From contig CAVOLE010000031.1 of NCBI GenBank assembly GCA_963696665.1, positions 372,001 through 436,000 of the forward strand: a DNA stretch of 64,000 nucleotides, in the 5' to 3' direction. Made by a program: the position numbers and the translations under genes. The notes under the pieces are model-generated. The model was not told where the DNA came from. It did no database searches and was given only the letters and a program-made list of their open reading frames with translations. This document shows, in pieces, positions 1 through 7,252 of the stretch. Source of the stretch: Roseiarcus sp963696665 (GTDB lineage Bacteria > Pseudomonadota > Alphaproteobacteria > Rhizobiales > Beijerinckiaceae). Within the stretch, counting starts at the first letter, position 1, and each line of letters starts with the position of its first letter.

Positions 1-154
1 TGGTCGTCCCGGCGGGCCCCAGGCGCTCGACAAGCACCGAGCAGCGCCGGCGGCGGTTCTTCGGGTTCGCCGGATCGCAAGCGCCCCAGCCTTCCGCGAT
101 CCGCGGCACGCCGCCTGACGAGCCGCAGCCCAGGATGGTCAGCCGCAACGTCAA
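1..154 (-). CDS. MBL-fold metallo-hydrolase, N-terminal part (cut by window edge)
   Basis: About 51 codons are present before the window ends. The protein begins LTLRLTILGCGSSGGVPRI, and the GCGSSGGVP segment is typical of the PhnP-like metallo-beta-lactamase-fold hydrolases that follow tatD in alphaproteobacteria. The metal-binding HxHxDH motif would lie outside the window. The start is a TTG whose bases overlap the tatD stop (TTGA), so the two genes are translationally coupled. Family call is from the N-terminus and gene order only; the substrate is unknown. Confidence 0.75.
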   Translation of the reverse strand, partial: MTLRLTILGCGSSGGVPRIAEGWGACDPANPKNRRRRCSVLVERLGPAGTT

Positions 155-990
155 TGCGACGATCCGACGGCCTGCGGCGGGTTGCCGACGGCCTGCGGCA
201 GCTTGCCAACGACCGGGGGAAGCTTGGAAAAAAACTTAAGCGTGTTGGCGCGCGTCGCCGCCGCCAGCGCTTGCGGCTCGAGCCCGCGCGCCTCGGCGAC
301 CACGCCCGCCGTGGCGACGACGAACGCCGGCTCGTTGCGGCGGCCGCGATGCGGGGTCGGCGCGAGATAGGGCGCGTCGGTCTCGACCAGAATGCGGTCG
401 AGCGGGACATCGCGCGCGATGGCGCGCAAATCCTCCGACTTCTTGAACGTCACCACGCCGGAGAACGAGATCGAGAGTCCGAGGCCGACCGCGACCTCGG
501 CGAGCTTGCGCGAGGCGGTGAAGCAATGGAGCACGGCGCGGAACCGCCCCTGCCCCATTTCTTGCGCCAGGATTGAGCCCATGTCGGCGTCGGCGTCGCG
601 CGTATGGATCACGAGCGGCAGGTCGAGCTCGCGGGCGAGCGCGATATGCCCGCGAAAGACGCGCTGAGCGACATCGCGGGGCGCATTGTCATAGTGATAA
701 TCGAGGCCCGCCTCGCCGATCCCGACGCATTTCGGATGGCTGGCGAATGCGCGCATCGTGTCGAAGTCCTCCGCCCCCTCCCCGGCCGCCTCGTGCGGAT
801 GCGTGCCGACGGTGAAGAAGACGTCCTCGTACCGCTCCGCAATCGCGGCCACGCCCGGCGCCTTCGCGACTTTCGTGCCAATGGTGACCATGCGCTCGAC
901 GCCGGCCGCTCGCGCGCGCCCAATGACCCCGTCAAGATCGTCGGCGAAGTCGGGAAAATCGAGGTGGCAGTGGCTGTCGATGAGGGTCAT
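151..990 (-). CDS. tatD: TatD family metal-dependent hydrolase
   Basis: This is a TIM-barrel metallohydrolase of the TatD/YcfH DNase family, 279 residues from the chosen ATG. The expected motifs occur in order: DSHCHLDF at the N-terminus, VGTHPHEA, GIGEAGLDYHYDNAP, VIHTRDAD, LHCFTAS and ETDAPYLAPTPHRGRRNEP. I start it at MTLIDSHCHL rather than an in-frame codon seven residues upstream, because homologues begin two to four residues before DSHCH. The last 20 residues carry short PQAVG-type repeats that look like a low-complexity extension. It lies downstream of metG in the same operon and overlaps the next gene. Confidence 0.93.
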   Translation of the reverse strand: MTLIDSHCHLDFPDFADDLDGVIGRARAAGVERMVTIGTKVAKAPGVAAIAERYEDVFFTVGTHPHEAAGEGAEDFDTMRAFASHPKCVGIGEAGLDYHYDNAPRDVAQRVFRGHIALARELDLPLVIHTRDADADMGSILAQEMGQGRFRAVLHCFTASRKLAEVAVGLGLSISFSGVVTFKKSEDLRAIARDVPLDRILVETDAPYLAPTPHRGRRNEPAFVVATAGVVAEARGLEPQALAAATRANTLKFFSKLPPVVGKLPQAVGNPPQAVGSSH

Positions 991-1003
991 TCGGCTACCC
1001 CGG

Positions 1004-1038
1004 ACCCTCACCCCTGCCCCTCTCCCAGAGGGAGAGGG
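1004..1038. repeat. Intergenic palindrome with CCCTCTCCC arms
   Basis: The metG-tatD gap holds a C-rich tract followed by a perfect inverted repeat, CCCTCTCCC (1018-1026) and GGGAGAGGG (1030-1038), with a three-base loop. Short elements of this style are scattered through rhizobial genomes. A related copy lies downstream of ssb. No U-tract follows, so it is not a classical terminator. Confidence 0.6.
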
Positions 1039-1050
1039 AAACGCGCCTCA

Positions 1051-2652
1051 TCACTTCGCAGCCTCGGCTTCGACGTAACGAGGGAAAACTGGCTTAGGCG
1101 CGGGCAGCGGTGCGCCGGGCTTGAGCCGATGTCGGGCCCTAATTCTCCAAAACGGTTCGTCTACCTCGATATCTTCAGTCCACACTTCGAGGTCGCTGAA
1201 ATTGCGTTGGTCTGGAGGCACAGCGAGGAGATCAAGCAGCTTGTTCATCGAGCCGGGCATGACAGGCTGCAACAAGATCGCAACGATGCGTAGAACTTCG
1301 AGCGTCGCGTACAGAACAACGCGCATTTCGCCGGGATCGCTGTTGGCCTTTTTCCATGGCTCGCGCGTTGCGAAATAGCGGTTTGTCCGCCCGACAATCT
1401 CGAAGACGCTTGCGACGTACTGGTGTATCGCAAAGGCGGCCATGTGCGTTCGGGCGGTTTCAATCAAGGAATCCGCGGCCGCCAGCAGTTCGTCCGTCTC
1501 TTCGTCGACGAGTCCCATGGGCGCGTTCCAGTCTGGAACCTCTCCCCCACAGTTCCGGGCGATCATGGTGAGCGAGCGCTGCGCCAGATTGCCGATGTCG
1601 TTGGCGAGATCGGCGTTCATGCGGGCGACGATCGCTTCGTGCGAATAGCTGCCGTCCTGGCCGAACGGGACTTCCCGCAGGAAGAAATAGCGCACGGCGT
1701 CGAGCCCGTACGCCTCAACCATTTCCTTCGGGCCGACGACATTGCCGACCGACTTCGACATTTTCTCGCCGCGGTTGAACAGGAAGCCGTGCACGACGAC
1801 CTGCTTCGGGACTGGCAGCCCCGCCGACATAAGGAAGGCCGGCCAATAGATCGCGTGGAAGCGGGTGATGTCCTTGCCGATCACATGCGCGTCCGCGGGC
1901 CAGAATTTCGAGCGCGGGCCGTCATCCGGGAAACCGGTCGCGGTGATGTAATTGGTGAGCGCGTCGACCCAGACATACATCACGTGTTTCGGGTCGCCCG
2001 GAACCGGCACGCCCCATTTGAGGGTCGCGCGGCTGATCGAGAGATCGGCAAGCCCCCGCTTCACGAAGGCGATGATTTCGTTGCGATAGGTTTCGGGCGT
2101 CACGAATTCGGGATGGGCTTCGTAGTGCGCGAGCAGCTTGTCGGCGTATTGCGAGAGGCGGAAGAAGTAGCTCTCCTCCTCCACCCATTCGACCGGCGCG
2201 CCGCTCGGCGCGAGCTTCTTGCCCCCCTCGCCGTCGGTCAGCTCGTTTTCGAGGAAATAAGCCTCGTCGCGCACCGAATACCAGCCGGAATATTTCGACA
2301 GGTAAATGTCGCCGTTCGCGGCCATCCGCTCCCAGATCGCTTGCGAAGCGCGATAGTGCCTGGGTTGCGTGGTGCGCACGATGTCGTCGGCGCGGGCGTT
2401 CAGCATGTCGCCCATCGCCTCGAACTCGGCCGCGACGCGATCGACGAACGCTTGCGGCGACACGCCTTCGCGCGCCGCCGCCTGCTGAACCTTGAGGCCG
2501 TGCTCGTCCATGCCAGTGACGAACAGGGTCTCGCGCCCGTCGAGGCGCATGAACCGCTGGATCGCATCGGTCGCAATGCGCTCATAGGCGTGGCCGATAT
2601 GCGGCGCGCCATTGGCGTAAGGGATCGCCGTGGTGATGTAGAAGCGGCTCAT
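1051..2652 (-). CDS. metG: Methionyl-tRNA synthetase
   Basis: Class I aminoacyl-tRNA synthetase that charges tRNA-Met, 533 residues. The N-terminal nucleotide-binding motif reads PYANGAPHIGHAYERIATD and the second catalytic motif is GEKMSKSVGN near residue 300. MDEHGLKVQQAA follows the first strand as usual. The C-terminus is the short alphaproteobacterial form without the tRNA-binding OB-fold appendix found in E. coli. It sits in the conserved order tmk-holB-metG-tatD. The 230-base gap upstream contains a palindromic repeat, so metG may have its own promoter there. Confidence 0.96.
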   Translation of the reverse strand: MSRFYITTAIPYANGAPHIGHAYERIATDAIQRFMRLDGRETLFVTGMDEHGLKVQQAAAREGVSPQAFVDRVAAEFEAMGDMLNARADDIVRTTQPRHYRASQAIWERMAANGDIYLSKYSGWYSVRDEAYFLENELTDGEGGKKLAPSGAPVEWVEEESYFFRLSQYADKLLAHYEAHPEFVTPETYRNEIIAFVKRGLADLSISRATLKWGVPVPGDPKHVMYVWVDALTNYITATGFPDDGPRSKFWPADAHVIGKDITRFHAIYWPAFLMSAGLPVPKQVVVHGFLFNRGEKMSKSVGNVVGPKEMVEAYGLDAVRYFFLREVPFGQDGSYSHEAIVARMNADLANDIGNLAQRSLTMIARNCGGEVPDWNAPMGLVDEETDELLAAADSLIETARTHMAAFAIHQYVASVFEIVGRTNRYFATREPWKKANSDPGEMRVVLYATLEVLRIVAILLQPVMPGSMNKLLDLLAVPPDQRNFSDLEVWTEDIEVDEPFWRIRARHRLKPGAPLPAPKPVFPRYVEAEAAK

Positions 2653-2734
2653 GAGCGCCCCTTAAAGCAAAAGTTTTTATGCGGCGACGAAAATCTATGC
2701 GTAACTCGAGCCTATGGTTGGCCGTCCGCCAACC

Positions 2735-2865
2735 TCATGCCTCAAGGGCCATGCGCAGCATGGCGTCTCGAAGGATGATCCAGGAGGCGTCGCCGATGGC
2801 GCGTTCTGGAGCGTGCTTCGAGACGCGTCGCCTTGCGGCGCCGCTCCTCAGCAGGAGGGGCTTCT
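2735..2865. repeat. Rhizobial-type intergenic repeat (CTTCGAGACGC family)
   Basis: This non-coding stretch between holB and metG contains opposed copies of a familiar motif: GCGTCTCGAAGGATGA on the left and TGCTTCGAGACGCGTCGC followed by GCTCCTCAGCAGGAGG on the right. Pairs of this kind form long palindromes between genes in many Hyphomicrobiales. A shorter relative lies upstream of DUF192 in this window. Confidence 0.65.
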
Positions 2866-2882
2866 CGGTTAGGAGTCCTTCC

Positions 2883-3969
2883 TCACCGTCCGCGCGCCGT
2901 CGCCGCGATCTCGGCGAACAGCGCCAGAATATGAAGCTTGCGGTCGAGATTAAGTTCCTCCGTCTCGCGCTCAGCGTCGCGGATGCGGTCCCACAGACCC
3001 CCGATCTGTTCGACCCGGATAGAACGAGGCTCGACATCGCGCGCGTAGGTGACGAGCCAGTCATAGAGATCGCGGTGGAAGGCCCGGTAGACCTCGTCTC
3101 CCGCGCGCCCGCTCACCGCATCGGCGAGTTCTCGCGACCACACGCGGATCGGGGCGCGGCAGACCGCCGACGATCGAATTGATCAGGGCGCCCGCGCCTT
3201 CCGATTCCGGGGCGAGGCGGACAAGCGCTTCCCGAACCGAACCATCGGCCCGCTTGGCCGCAGCGGCGATGGCTTCGCGGCCAACTTCATCCCAAGGCGG
3301 GCCGAGGCCGGCGACCGCCTGGATGATCTCATCTTGCGTGAGAGCGTCGAGCCGCAAGCGGCGGCAGCGCGAGCGGATTGTGGGCAGGACCTGGCCCGGC
3401 CGATGCGAGACGATAAGGATCAGCGATCGTTGCGGCGGCTCCTCAACAAGTTTTAGCAAGGCATTGGCGCTGCTGCGATTCAGGTCCTCAGCGCAATCGA
3501 CGATGGCGATCCGCCAGCCGCCGAAGGCGGCGGAGAGCTGGAAGACTTGAAGGCCCTGCCGCACGGCTTCTACGGAAATCTCGGAGGCGAGCCTCTTTGT
3601 CGCCCCCTGCCACTCGCGGCGGATGAGCGCGAAATCGGGATGGGAGAGCCCGGCGAGGAGCCGAGCCGCCGGATGAGCCGGCTCGACATGAAGGTTACGC
3701 GCCTCGCGCACGGCCTTCGCCGCCGGGTCGGGGTTGGCGAGCACGAAGCGCGCGAACGCCCATGCGAGCGTCGCCTTGCCGATCCCCTCCCCGCCGCCGA
3801 TGAGCCAGGCATGAGCGAGACGCCCCTCGCGATAGGCCGACAGCATTTCCGCTTGGGCCCGCTCGTGGCCAATGAGCGAATGGACATGCCGCGGATGGGG
3901 CGCGCCGGCGAGCGCGTCGGCCTCGGGAAGATCGTCGGTCTCGCTCTTCTTCGCGCGAGGCTGGCTCAT
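2883..3969 (-). CDS. holB: DNA polymerase III delta-prime subunit, one apparent frameshift
   Basis: Delta-prime is an essential AAA+ clamp-loader subunit. The N-terminal part shows HPRHVHSLIGHERAQ, a Walker-A-like GGGEGIGKATLAW, and KLVEEPPQRSLILIVSHRP. The reading frame breaks after LINSIVGGLPRP. The conserved C-terminus (WSRELADAVSGRAGDEVYRA onward, ending at 2883) continues in the next frame. Removing one base from the G4 run at 3151-3154 restores a single protein of about 361 residues. The start ATG overlaps the tmk stop (ATGA). Because holB is essential, a sequencing or assembly error is the simplest reading. The coordinates cover both frames. Confidence 0.88.
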
Positions 3970-4637
3970 GCGAGCTTGGCCTTGAGCGCCCCCGCGGGAT
4001 CGAGCCTGCTCTCGACGGCTGACCAAATGGCGGCGGCGACGTCGGCTTCGCTTCTGCCGGCGTCGATGACGACGCAGCGCTCGGGCTCGGCGGCGGCGAT
4101 GTCGAGGAACGCCCGCCGCAGGGTCTCATGAAAGGCCAGCCCCTCCGATTCGAACCGGTCGGCCGGCCCCGTCCGTCTTCGCGCGGCTGCCCGCTTAAGG
4201 CCGATTTCCGGCGAAAGATCGAGGACCAGCGTCAGGTCGGGCTGGTTTGGGCCAACCGTCAGGCGCTCGAGACAGGCAATGAACTCTGCCGGCAGATTGC
4301 CCGCCGCGCCTTGATAGGCCCGGGTCGAATTGGCGAACCGGTCGGAGACGACCCAGGCGCCGCGCGCAAGCGCCGGCACAATCGTCTTGTCGAGATGGTC
4401 GACACGCGCCGCGGCGAACAAAAGCGCCTGCCCGGCTGGGTTGAAGTCAGCCGCAAAGCCGGAAAGGATCGCCTCGCGCAAAGCCTCGGCGCCTGGGGAG
4501 CCCCCCGGCTCGCGGGTGCGAACGACGGCAAGCCCGAGCGCGGCGAGGCGCTTCTCGAGCCGCTCGGCCTGAACCGACTTGCCCACGCCCTCGCCGCCCT
4601 CGAGCGTGATGAACCGGCCTCTTTCCTGCGCGGTCAC
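3966..4637 (-). CDS. tmk: Thymidylate kinase
   Basis: Phosphorylates dTMP to dTDP. The P-loop is ITLEGGEGVGKSVQAERL, followed by TREPGGSPGAEALR and the DRFANSTRAYQG motif, and the total is 223 residues, usual for the family. No ATG stands close to the P-loop, so I chose the GTG that begins VTAQERGRFITLEGG. An ATG about 35 residues upstream would add a Gly-rich stretch not seen in the family. First gene of the tmk-holB-metG-tatD operon. Confidence 0.92.
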   Translation of the reverse strand: MTAQERGRFITLEGGEGVGKSVQAERLEKRLAALGLAVVRTREPGGSPGAEALREAILSGFAADFNPAGQALLFAAARVDHLDKTIVPALARGAWVVSDRFANSTRAYQGAAGNLPAEFIACLERLTVGPNQPDLTLVLDLSPEIGLKRAAARRRTGPADRFESEGLAFHETLRRAFLDIAAAEPERCVVIDAGRSEADVAAAIWSAVESRLDPAGALKAKLA

Positions 4638-4992
4638 TCGCGTGTTGGGCGCGGCGCCGCTTCCGCTTCCACCCCCGTCCAATCGTGTACGAAACCCACC
4701 GCCAATCCTTCTTGCAAACGCCGTCTCAAAGCCCGCCGCCAATGGTTCTTCTCAGCATGGTTCAGCGCGAATTGGCAACGAGCGTGCTCCGCGCCGCTTC
4801 CACCTGTTGAATGATATCGGTCAGCGCGTCGCCCCTCCAATAGCCAGAGCTGGCCGATGGATTAGGACGGGATCGATTTACCACCACGGACGCGAAAAAA
4901 CAAACCGTACTTGGTGATCTTGGTGGTGGGCCAACTCCCAGAGAATCAAATCTGCCCAACTTCTGCAAAGCTATCCTACGACAATATATTGC
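4638..4992. other. Gap upstream of tmk, no gene recognised
   Basis: About 350 bases without a convincing gene. An imperfect short direct repeat (ATTGGCGGCGGGCTTT and ATTGGCGGTGGGTTTC, minus strand) lies just upstream of the tmk start. The dacA carboxypeptidase gene that often precedes tmk in related genomes is not visible here. Confidence 0.4.
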
Positions 4993-5142
4993 AGAAAACC
5001 AGAAACTAGGTTAGGCTTGCGCCATGAACAATCCTGCGCTTCCGCATGGCTCGACCGCAATCTCCCGTCCCGCCGGCTCGCGCGGCAGAGAAGGGCGCGA
5101 GAAATACTCGCTCGGCTAAAAACCGCGTAACCCATTGAAAAG
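4993..5142 (+). repeat. Copy 1 of a 150-bp repeat with a short conserved ORF
   Basis: This stretch aligns along its length with 34263-34406. The leader (AGAAACTAGGTTAGGCTTG here) and the ORF opening MNNPALPHG are conserved, and several differences in the opening are third-codon-position changes. In this copy one base is lost after PHG, so the reading frame diverges. The IS1595 transposon is inserted about 20 bases downstream. Function unknown; it may be a repeat, a leader peptide or a small gene. Confidence 0.55.
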
Positions 5143-5163
5143 TCTCGATTCGGACGAGAGAAT

Positions 5164-5188
5164 GGCGATATTATACTTGACGGGACCA
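5164..5188 (+). repeat. Left terminal inverted repeat of the IS1595 transposon
   Basis: Matches the reverse complement of 8440-8464 at 24 of 25 positions; the mismatch is at base 16. It is preceded directly by the target duplication GAGAGAAT. Confidence 0.9.
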
Positions 5189-5226
5189 GTCCCATGATGT
5201 AGGGTGACGGCATAGGAGAAATTGCC

Positions 5227-6154
5227 GTGACCCGTTCCGTTTTCGCCGCCGACCATTTCAACGACGAGGCTGCCGCCTATGCGTTTGTCGAGGCGAGGAT
5301 TTGGGCGAATGGCCGCGTCTGCCCGCATTGCGGCGTCGTTGACAAATCCGGCGCACTTAAGGGCAGGAGCGACCGTATCGGCCTTTACAAGTGCTATGCC
5401 TGCCGAAAAAAGTTCACGGTCAAGGTTAGAACCATATTCGAGGACAGCCATATCCAGATGCGGGATATGGCTTGTCGCAATCCAATTGATTTGCTCGTCA
5501 AAGAAGGGGATTAGCGCCAATCAACTTCACCGGACGCTCGGGATCACGCTTAAGAGCGCGTGGTTTATGGGCCATCGCATCCGCGAAGCCATGCGCGACG
5601 GCAATCTCGCCCCAATGGGTGGCGACGGCGCGGTTGTCGAGGTTGATGAGACGTTCATTGGCAAACGAGACGGCTTTGAAGCGAAGGCCGGTTGGGTGCG
5701 CCATAAGAACACGGTTCTCACGCTCGTTGAGCGTGGCGGCTCGGTTCGCTCGTTTCACATTGACGAAGCCACGAAAGAGAACATCGTGCCCATCGTCAAC
5801 GCGAACCTAGATCGCGAAAGCCATCTAATGACGGATGAAGCGCGCCGTTACGAGACTATTGGCAAAGACTTCTCCTCGCACGGCGTCGTGGATCACTCGC
5901 GCAAAGAATACGGCTACACAGACCGCAAGACGGGCACGAAGGTAAACACGAACACGGTTGAAGGCTATTACAGCATTTTCAAACGTGGCATGAAGGGCGT
6001 TTACCAGCACTGCGGAGAGAAGCATTTGCATCGCTATTTGGCCGAGTTCGATTTCCGCTATTCAAACCGCGTTCGGTTGGGAATTAGCGACGTCGCGCGA
6101 TCCGAACTTGCCTTGAAAGGTGCCGTCGGCAAGCGGCTTACGTATCGCCAATAA
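5227..6154 (+). pseudogene. IS1595-family transposase, frameshifted
   Basis: DDE-type transposase. The start is a GTG preceded by AGGAGA at seven bases. The N-terminus holds the family zinc ribbon CPHCGVVDK and CYACRKKFTV. The catalytic part has VEVDETFIGKRDG, LMTDEARRY, the TNTVEGYYSIFKRGMKG segment and GEKHLHRYLAEFDFRYSNR, so the acidic and N/H/E positions appear intact. The frame changes near 5461-5478: after HIQMRD the conserved continuation WLVAIQLI and SSKKGISANQLH is one base out. Either a +1 sequencing error or inactivation would explain this; programmed frameshifting cannot be excluded. The joined product would be about 308 residues, normal for the family. Confidence 0.85.
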
Positions 6155-6302
6155 GTGAAAAGTTTGTCTCCCAACAAGAGAAATTGGGAGTGGAATTAAG
6201 AGTGATTTCTCAGTGGCTTTTAATTAGTCAATTAATTGCTTAAACCGAATTGACGGGCACATTATCGGGATATGTGAGATATTTGCGATGGTAACGATGG
6301 AT

Positions 6303-6320
6303 CGCCCGGCTAGGCTTCAG
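6303..6320 (-). repeat. Fragment resembling the variable arm of the passenger tRNA
   Basis: On the minus strand CTGAAGCCTAGCCGGGC lies 11 bases past the CCA end of the 6331-6422 tRNA. It repeats, with one base missing, the anticodon-arm and variable-loop sequence of the tRNA at 6878-6965. It looks like a scrap of a third tRNA copy. Confidence 0.45.
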
Positions 6321-6330
6321 CGTTTCCAAA

Positions 6331-6422
6331 TGGTGCCCCGGGAGGGATTTGAACCCCCGACCTCCGGAGTAGCAGTCCGGGCGCTCTCTAGGCTTTTCAC
6401 GGCTCCACTGAGCTACCGAGGC
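6331..6422 (-). tRNA. Unusual tRNA, anticodon GCU, enlarged D-loop
   Basis: A cloverleaf can be drawn: acceptor GCCTCGG with CCGGGGC plus A73 and an encoded CCA; T-arm GGGGG-TTCAAAT-CCCTC; anticodon arm CCGGA-CTGCTAC-TCCGG giving anticodon GCU (serine AGC/AGU). The variable loop is only five bases (AGGTC), whereas true tRNA-Ser has a long arm. Instead about 15 extra bases sit between GCTCAGTGG and the GAGC that closes the D-stem. The identity is therefore uncertain: the anticodon says serine but the body does not. It lies inside the transposon, downstream of the passenger protein gene. It may be a decayed or specialised tRNA. Confidence 0.6.
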
Positions 6423-6434
6423 ATCATTTAGACA

Positions 6435-6469
6435 GAACCCCGCGCGGACTTGACCTCCGCGCGGGGTTC
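6435..6469 (-). terminator. Strong hairpin between the passenger gene and tRNA
   Basis: A perfect 14-base inverted repeat, GAACCCCGCGCGGA (6435-6448) and its complement (6456-6469), has a 7-base loop and directly follows the stop of the 6471-6857 gene. There is no T-run after it on the minus strand. It could be a terminator, an mRNA 3' stabiliser or a processing signal ahead of the downstream tRNA. Confidence 0.55.
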
Positions 6470-6470
6470 G

Positions 6471-6857
6471 TCAATTAAAAGTCGGCGTTACACCTATTTT
6501 CGGCGCATATCTAGTGTCGTAGTAGCGCTCACCGTCGAAGACCAAAGCCTTGTCTGCTTTTAGCCGAGATAGAACAGACCCCACGGTGTCTTTCGCGACC
6601 GTGGGAACGCGAGCGCGAACTTTCCGATCCACATCCGACGATGTTTCTCCAGTATTTGCAGCCTTTTCCATGATCTCAAGGATTAATGGCTTGATATTCG
6701 GCGATCTCCTACGGGGTTGCGTCGGTTCCTCGTTCGTTGATAACAGCGCTTTCGCCTTCAGCAAGCCAGTCCGTTCCGACTGCAGCCGGAGAATTTCGGC
6801 GTCAATGCGCGCGATCTCTTCGTCCAGTCGTTTCATTTTTTTCCCTCTCCCACTCAT
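6471..6857 (-). CDS. Transposon passenger protein, coiled coil plus likely winged helix
   Basis: 128 residues, not matched to a named family. The ATG (MSGRGKKMKR) follows an AAAGGA ribosome site and lies about 20 bases after the end of the Leu-type tRNA. An upstream in-frame ATG would translate the tRNA itself and is rejected. Residues about 9-40 (LDEEIARIDAEILRLQSER) look like a short coiled coil. Residues about 60-125 (KPLILEIMEKAANTGETSS, then VAKDTVGSVLSRLKADKAL and DGERYYDTRYAP) have the pattern of a winged-helix DNA-binding domain. It is sandwiched between two odd tRNA genes on one strand, which suggests co-transcription. A regulator or RNA-binding role is inference. Confidence 0.65.
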   Translation of the reverse strand: MSGRGKKMKRLDEEIARIDAEILRLQSERTGLLKAKALLSTNEEPTQPRRRSPNIKPLILEIMEKAANTGETSSDVDRKVRARVPTVAKDTVGSVLSRLKADKALVFDGERYYDTRYAPKIGVTPTFN

Positions 6858-6877
6858 TGGATTTCCTTTGGTTACGA

Positions 6878-6965
6878 TGGTGCTTGCGACGGGACTTGAA
6901 CCCGCATGCCCGGCTAGGACTTCAGTTTTAAAGACTGCTGTGTCTACCAATTCCACCACGCAAGC
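6878..6965 (-). tRNA. Leucine-type tRNA with anticodon UUA (putative ochre suppressor)
   Basis: The acceptor stem GCTTGCG pairs with CGCAAGC, followed by A73 and an encoded CCA. The D-arm GTGGAATTGGTAGACAC is of tRNA-Leu type, the T-arm is GCGGG-TTCAAGT-CCCGT, and a long variable arm (about 16 bases) is present. The anticodon stem CAGT/ACTG encloses the 7-base loop CTTTAAA. With U33 in place, positions 34-36 are TTA, which would read the stop codon UAA. The outer anticodon-stem pair is G-A. If a base were mis-sequenced here the anticodon could be UAA (Leu), so this needs confirmation. A TTGACA-type promoter lies directly upstream. Confidence 0.75.
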
Positions 6966-6970
6966 GCCAC

Positions 6971-7000
6971 CTTATCGAGCGATTCTCGGCGAGTTGTCAA
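6971..7000 (-). promoter_or_regulatory. Promoter of the passenger tRNA operon
   Basis: On the minus strand TTGACA (complement of 6995-7000) and GATAAG (complement of 6971-6976) are separated by 18 bases. Transcription would begin about seven bases on, at the first base of the Leu-type tRNA (6965), so the operon appears to start with the tRNA 5' end. Confidence 0.6.
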
Positions 7001-7005
7001 TGGAT

Positions 7006-7020
7006 GATAGAGACTCTATC
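7006..7020. promoter_or_regulatory. Palindrome upstream of the tRNA promoter
   Basis: GATAGAGACTCTATC is a perfect 7-base inverted repeat around one central base. It sits five bases upstream of the -35 box of the tRNA operon and about 47 bases before the divergent 55-codon gene. It has the form of an operator for a dimeric regulator; which protein binds it is not known. Confidence 0.5.
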
Positions 7021-7066
7021 AGCCACAATTCAGGTCTTGTTTGGAAATGTGGATAGTGGGGATAAC

Positions 7067-7234
7067 ATGCCGAAAAAGAAGGAAATTCTCTCAGATGGCG
7101 AACGGGCAGAACGCATCCGTAGCGCCGCTTATCAAGCTGAGGTTGATAATGACCCGGCTTCTTTCGAACGCGCCTTCGCCGCCGTTGCGCGCGGAGCGCG
7201 TAAGCCAAAGACACGAGAAGTGGGAAAAAAATAG
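7067..7234 (+). CDS. Small hypothetical protein, transposon passenger
   Basis: 55 residues beginning MPKKKEILSDGERAERIRSA and ending in a Lys-rich tail (RKPKTREVGKK). Soluble, charged and helical, with no recognised domain. Divergent from the tRNA operon and convergent with the RhuM-family gene, whose stop lies 18 bases away. The ATG is preceded by GTGGGGAT, a moderate ribosome site. The short length and lack of a family keep confidence modest. Confidence 0.5.
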   Translation: MPKKKEILSDGERAERIRSAAYQAEVDNDPASFERAFAAVARGARKPKTREVGKK

Positions 7235-7252
7235 AGATCGTGTAATGGAGCG

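Noticed and set aside
1423..2778. Long open frame (451 codons) on the plus strand opposite metG
   Set aside because: It mirrors a clear synthetase gene, is rich in Arg/His/Asp as expected for antisense of high-GC coding DNA, and has no domain.
6385..6400. Reading CCTAGAG as an amber (CUA) anticodon loop in the 6331-6422 tRNA
   Set aside because: No flanking stem can form around it, whereas the GCU loop has a perfect 5-bp stem.
6858..6959. Start of the passenger protein at an upstream ATG (MVELVDTAVFKTEV)
   Set aside because: Those codons are the Leu-type tRNA gene itself; the ATG at 6857 has its own ribosome site.
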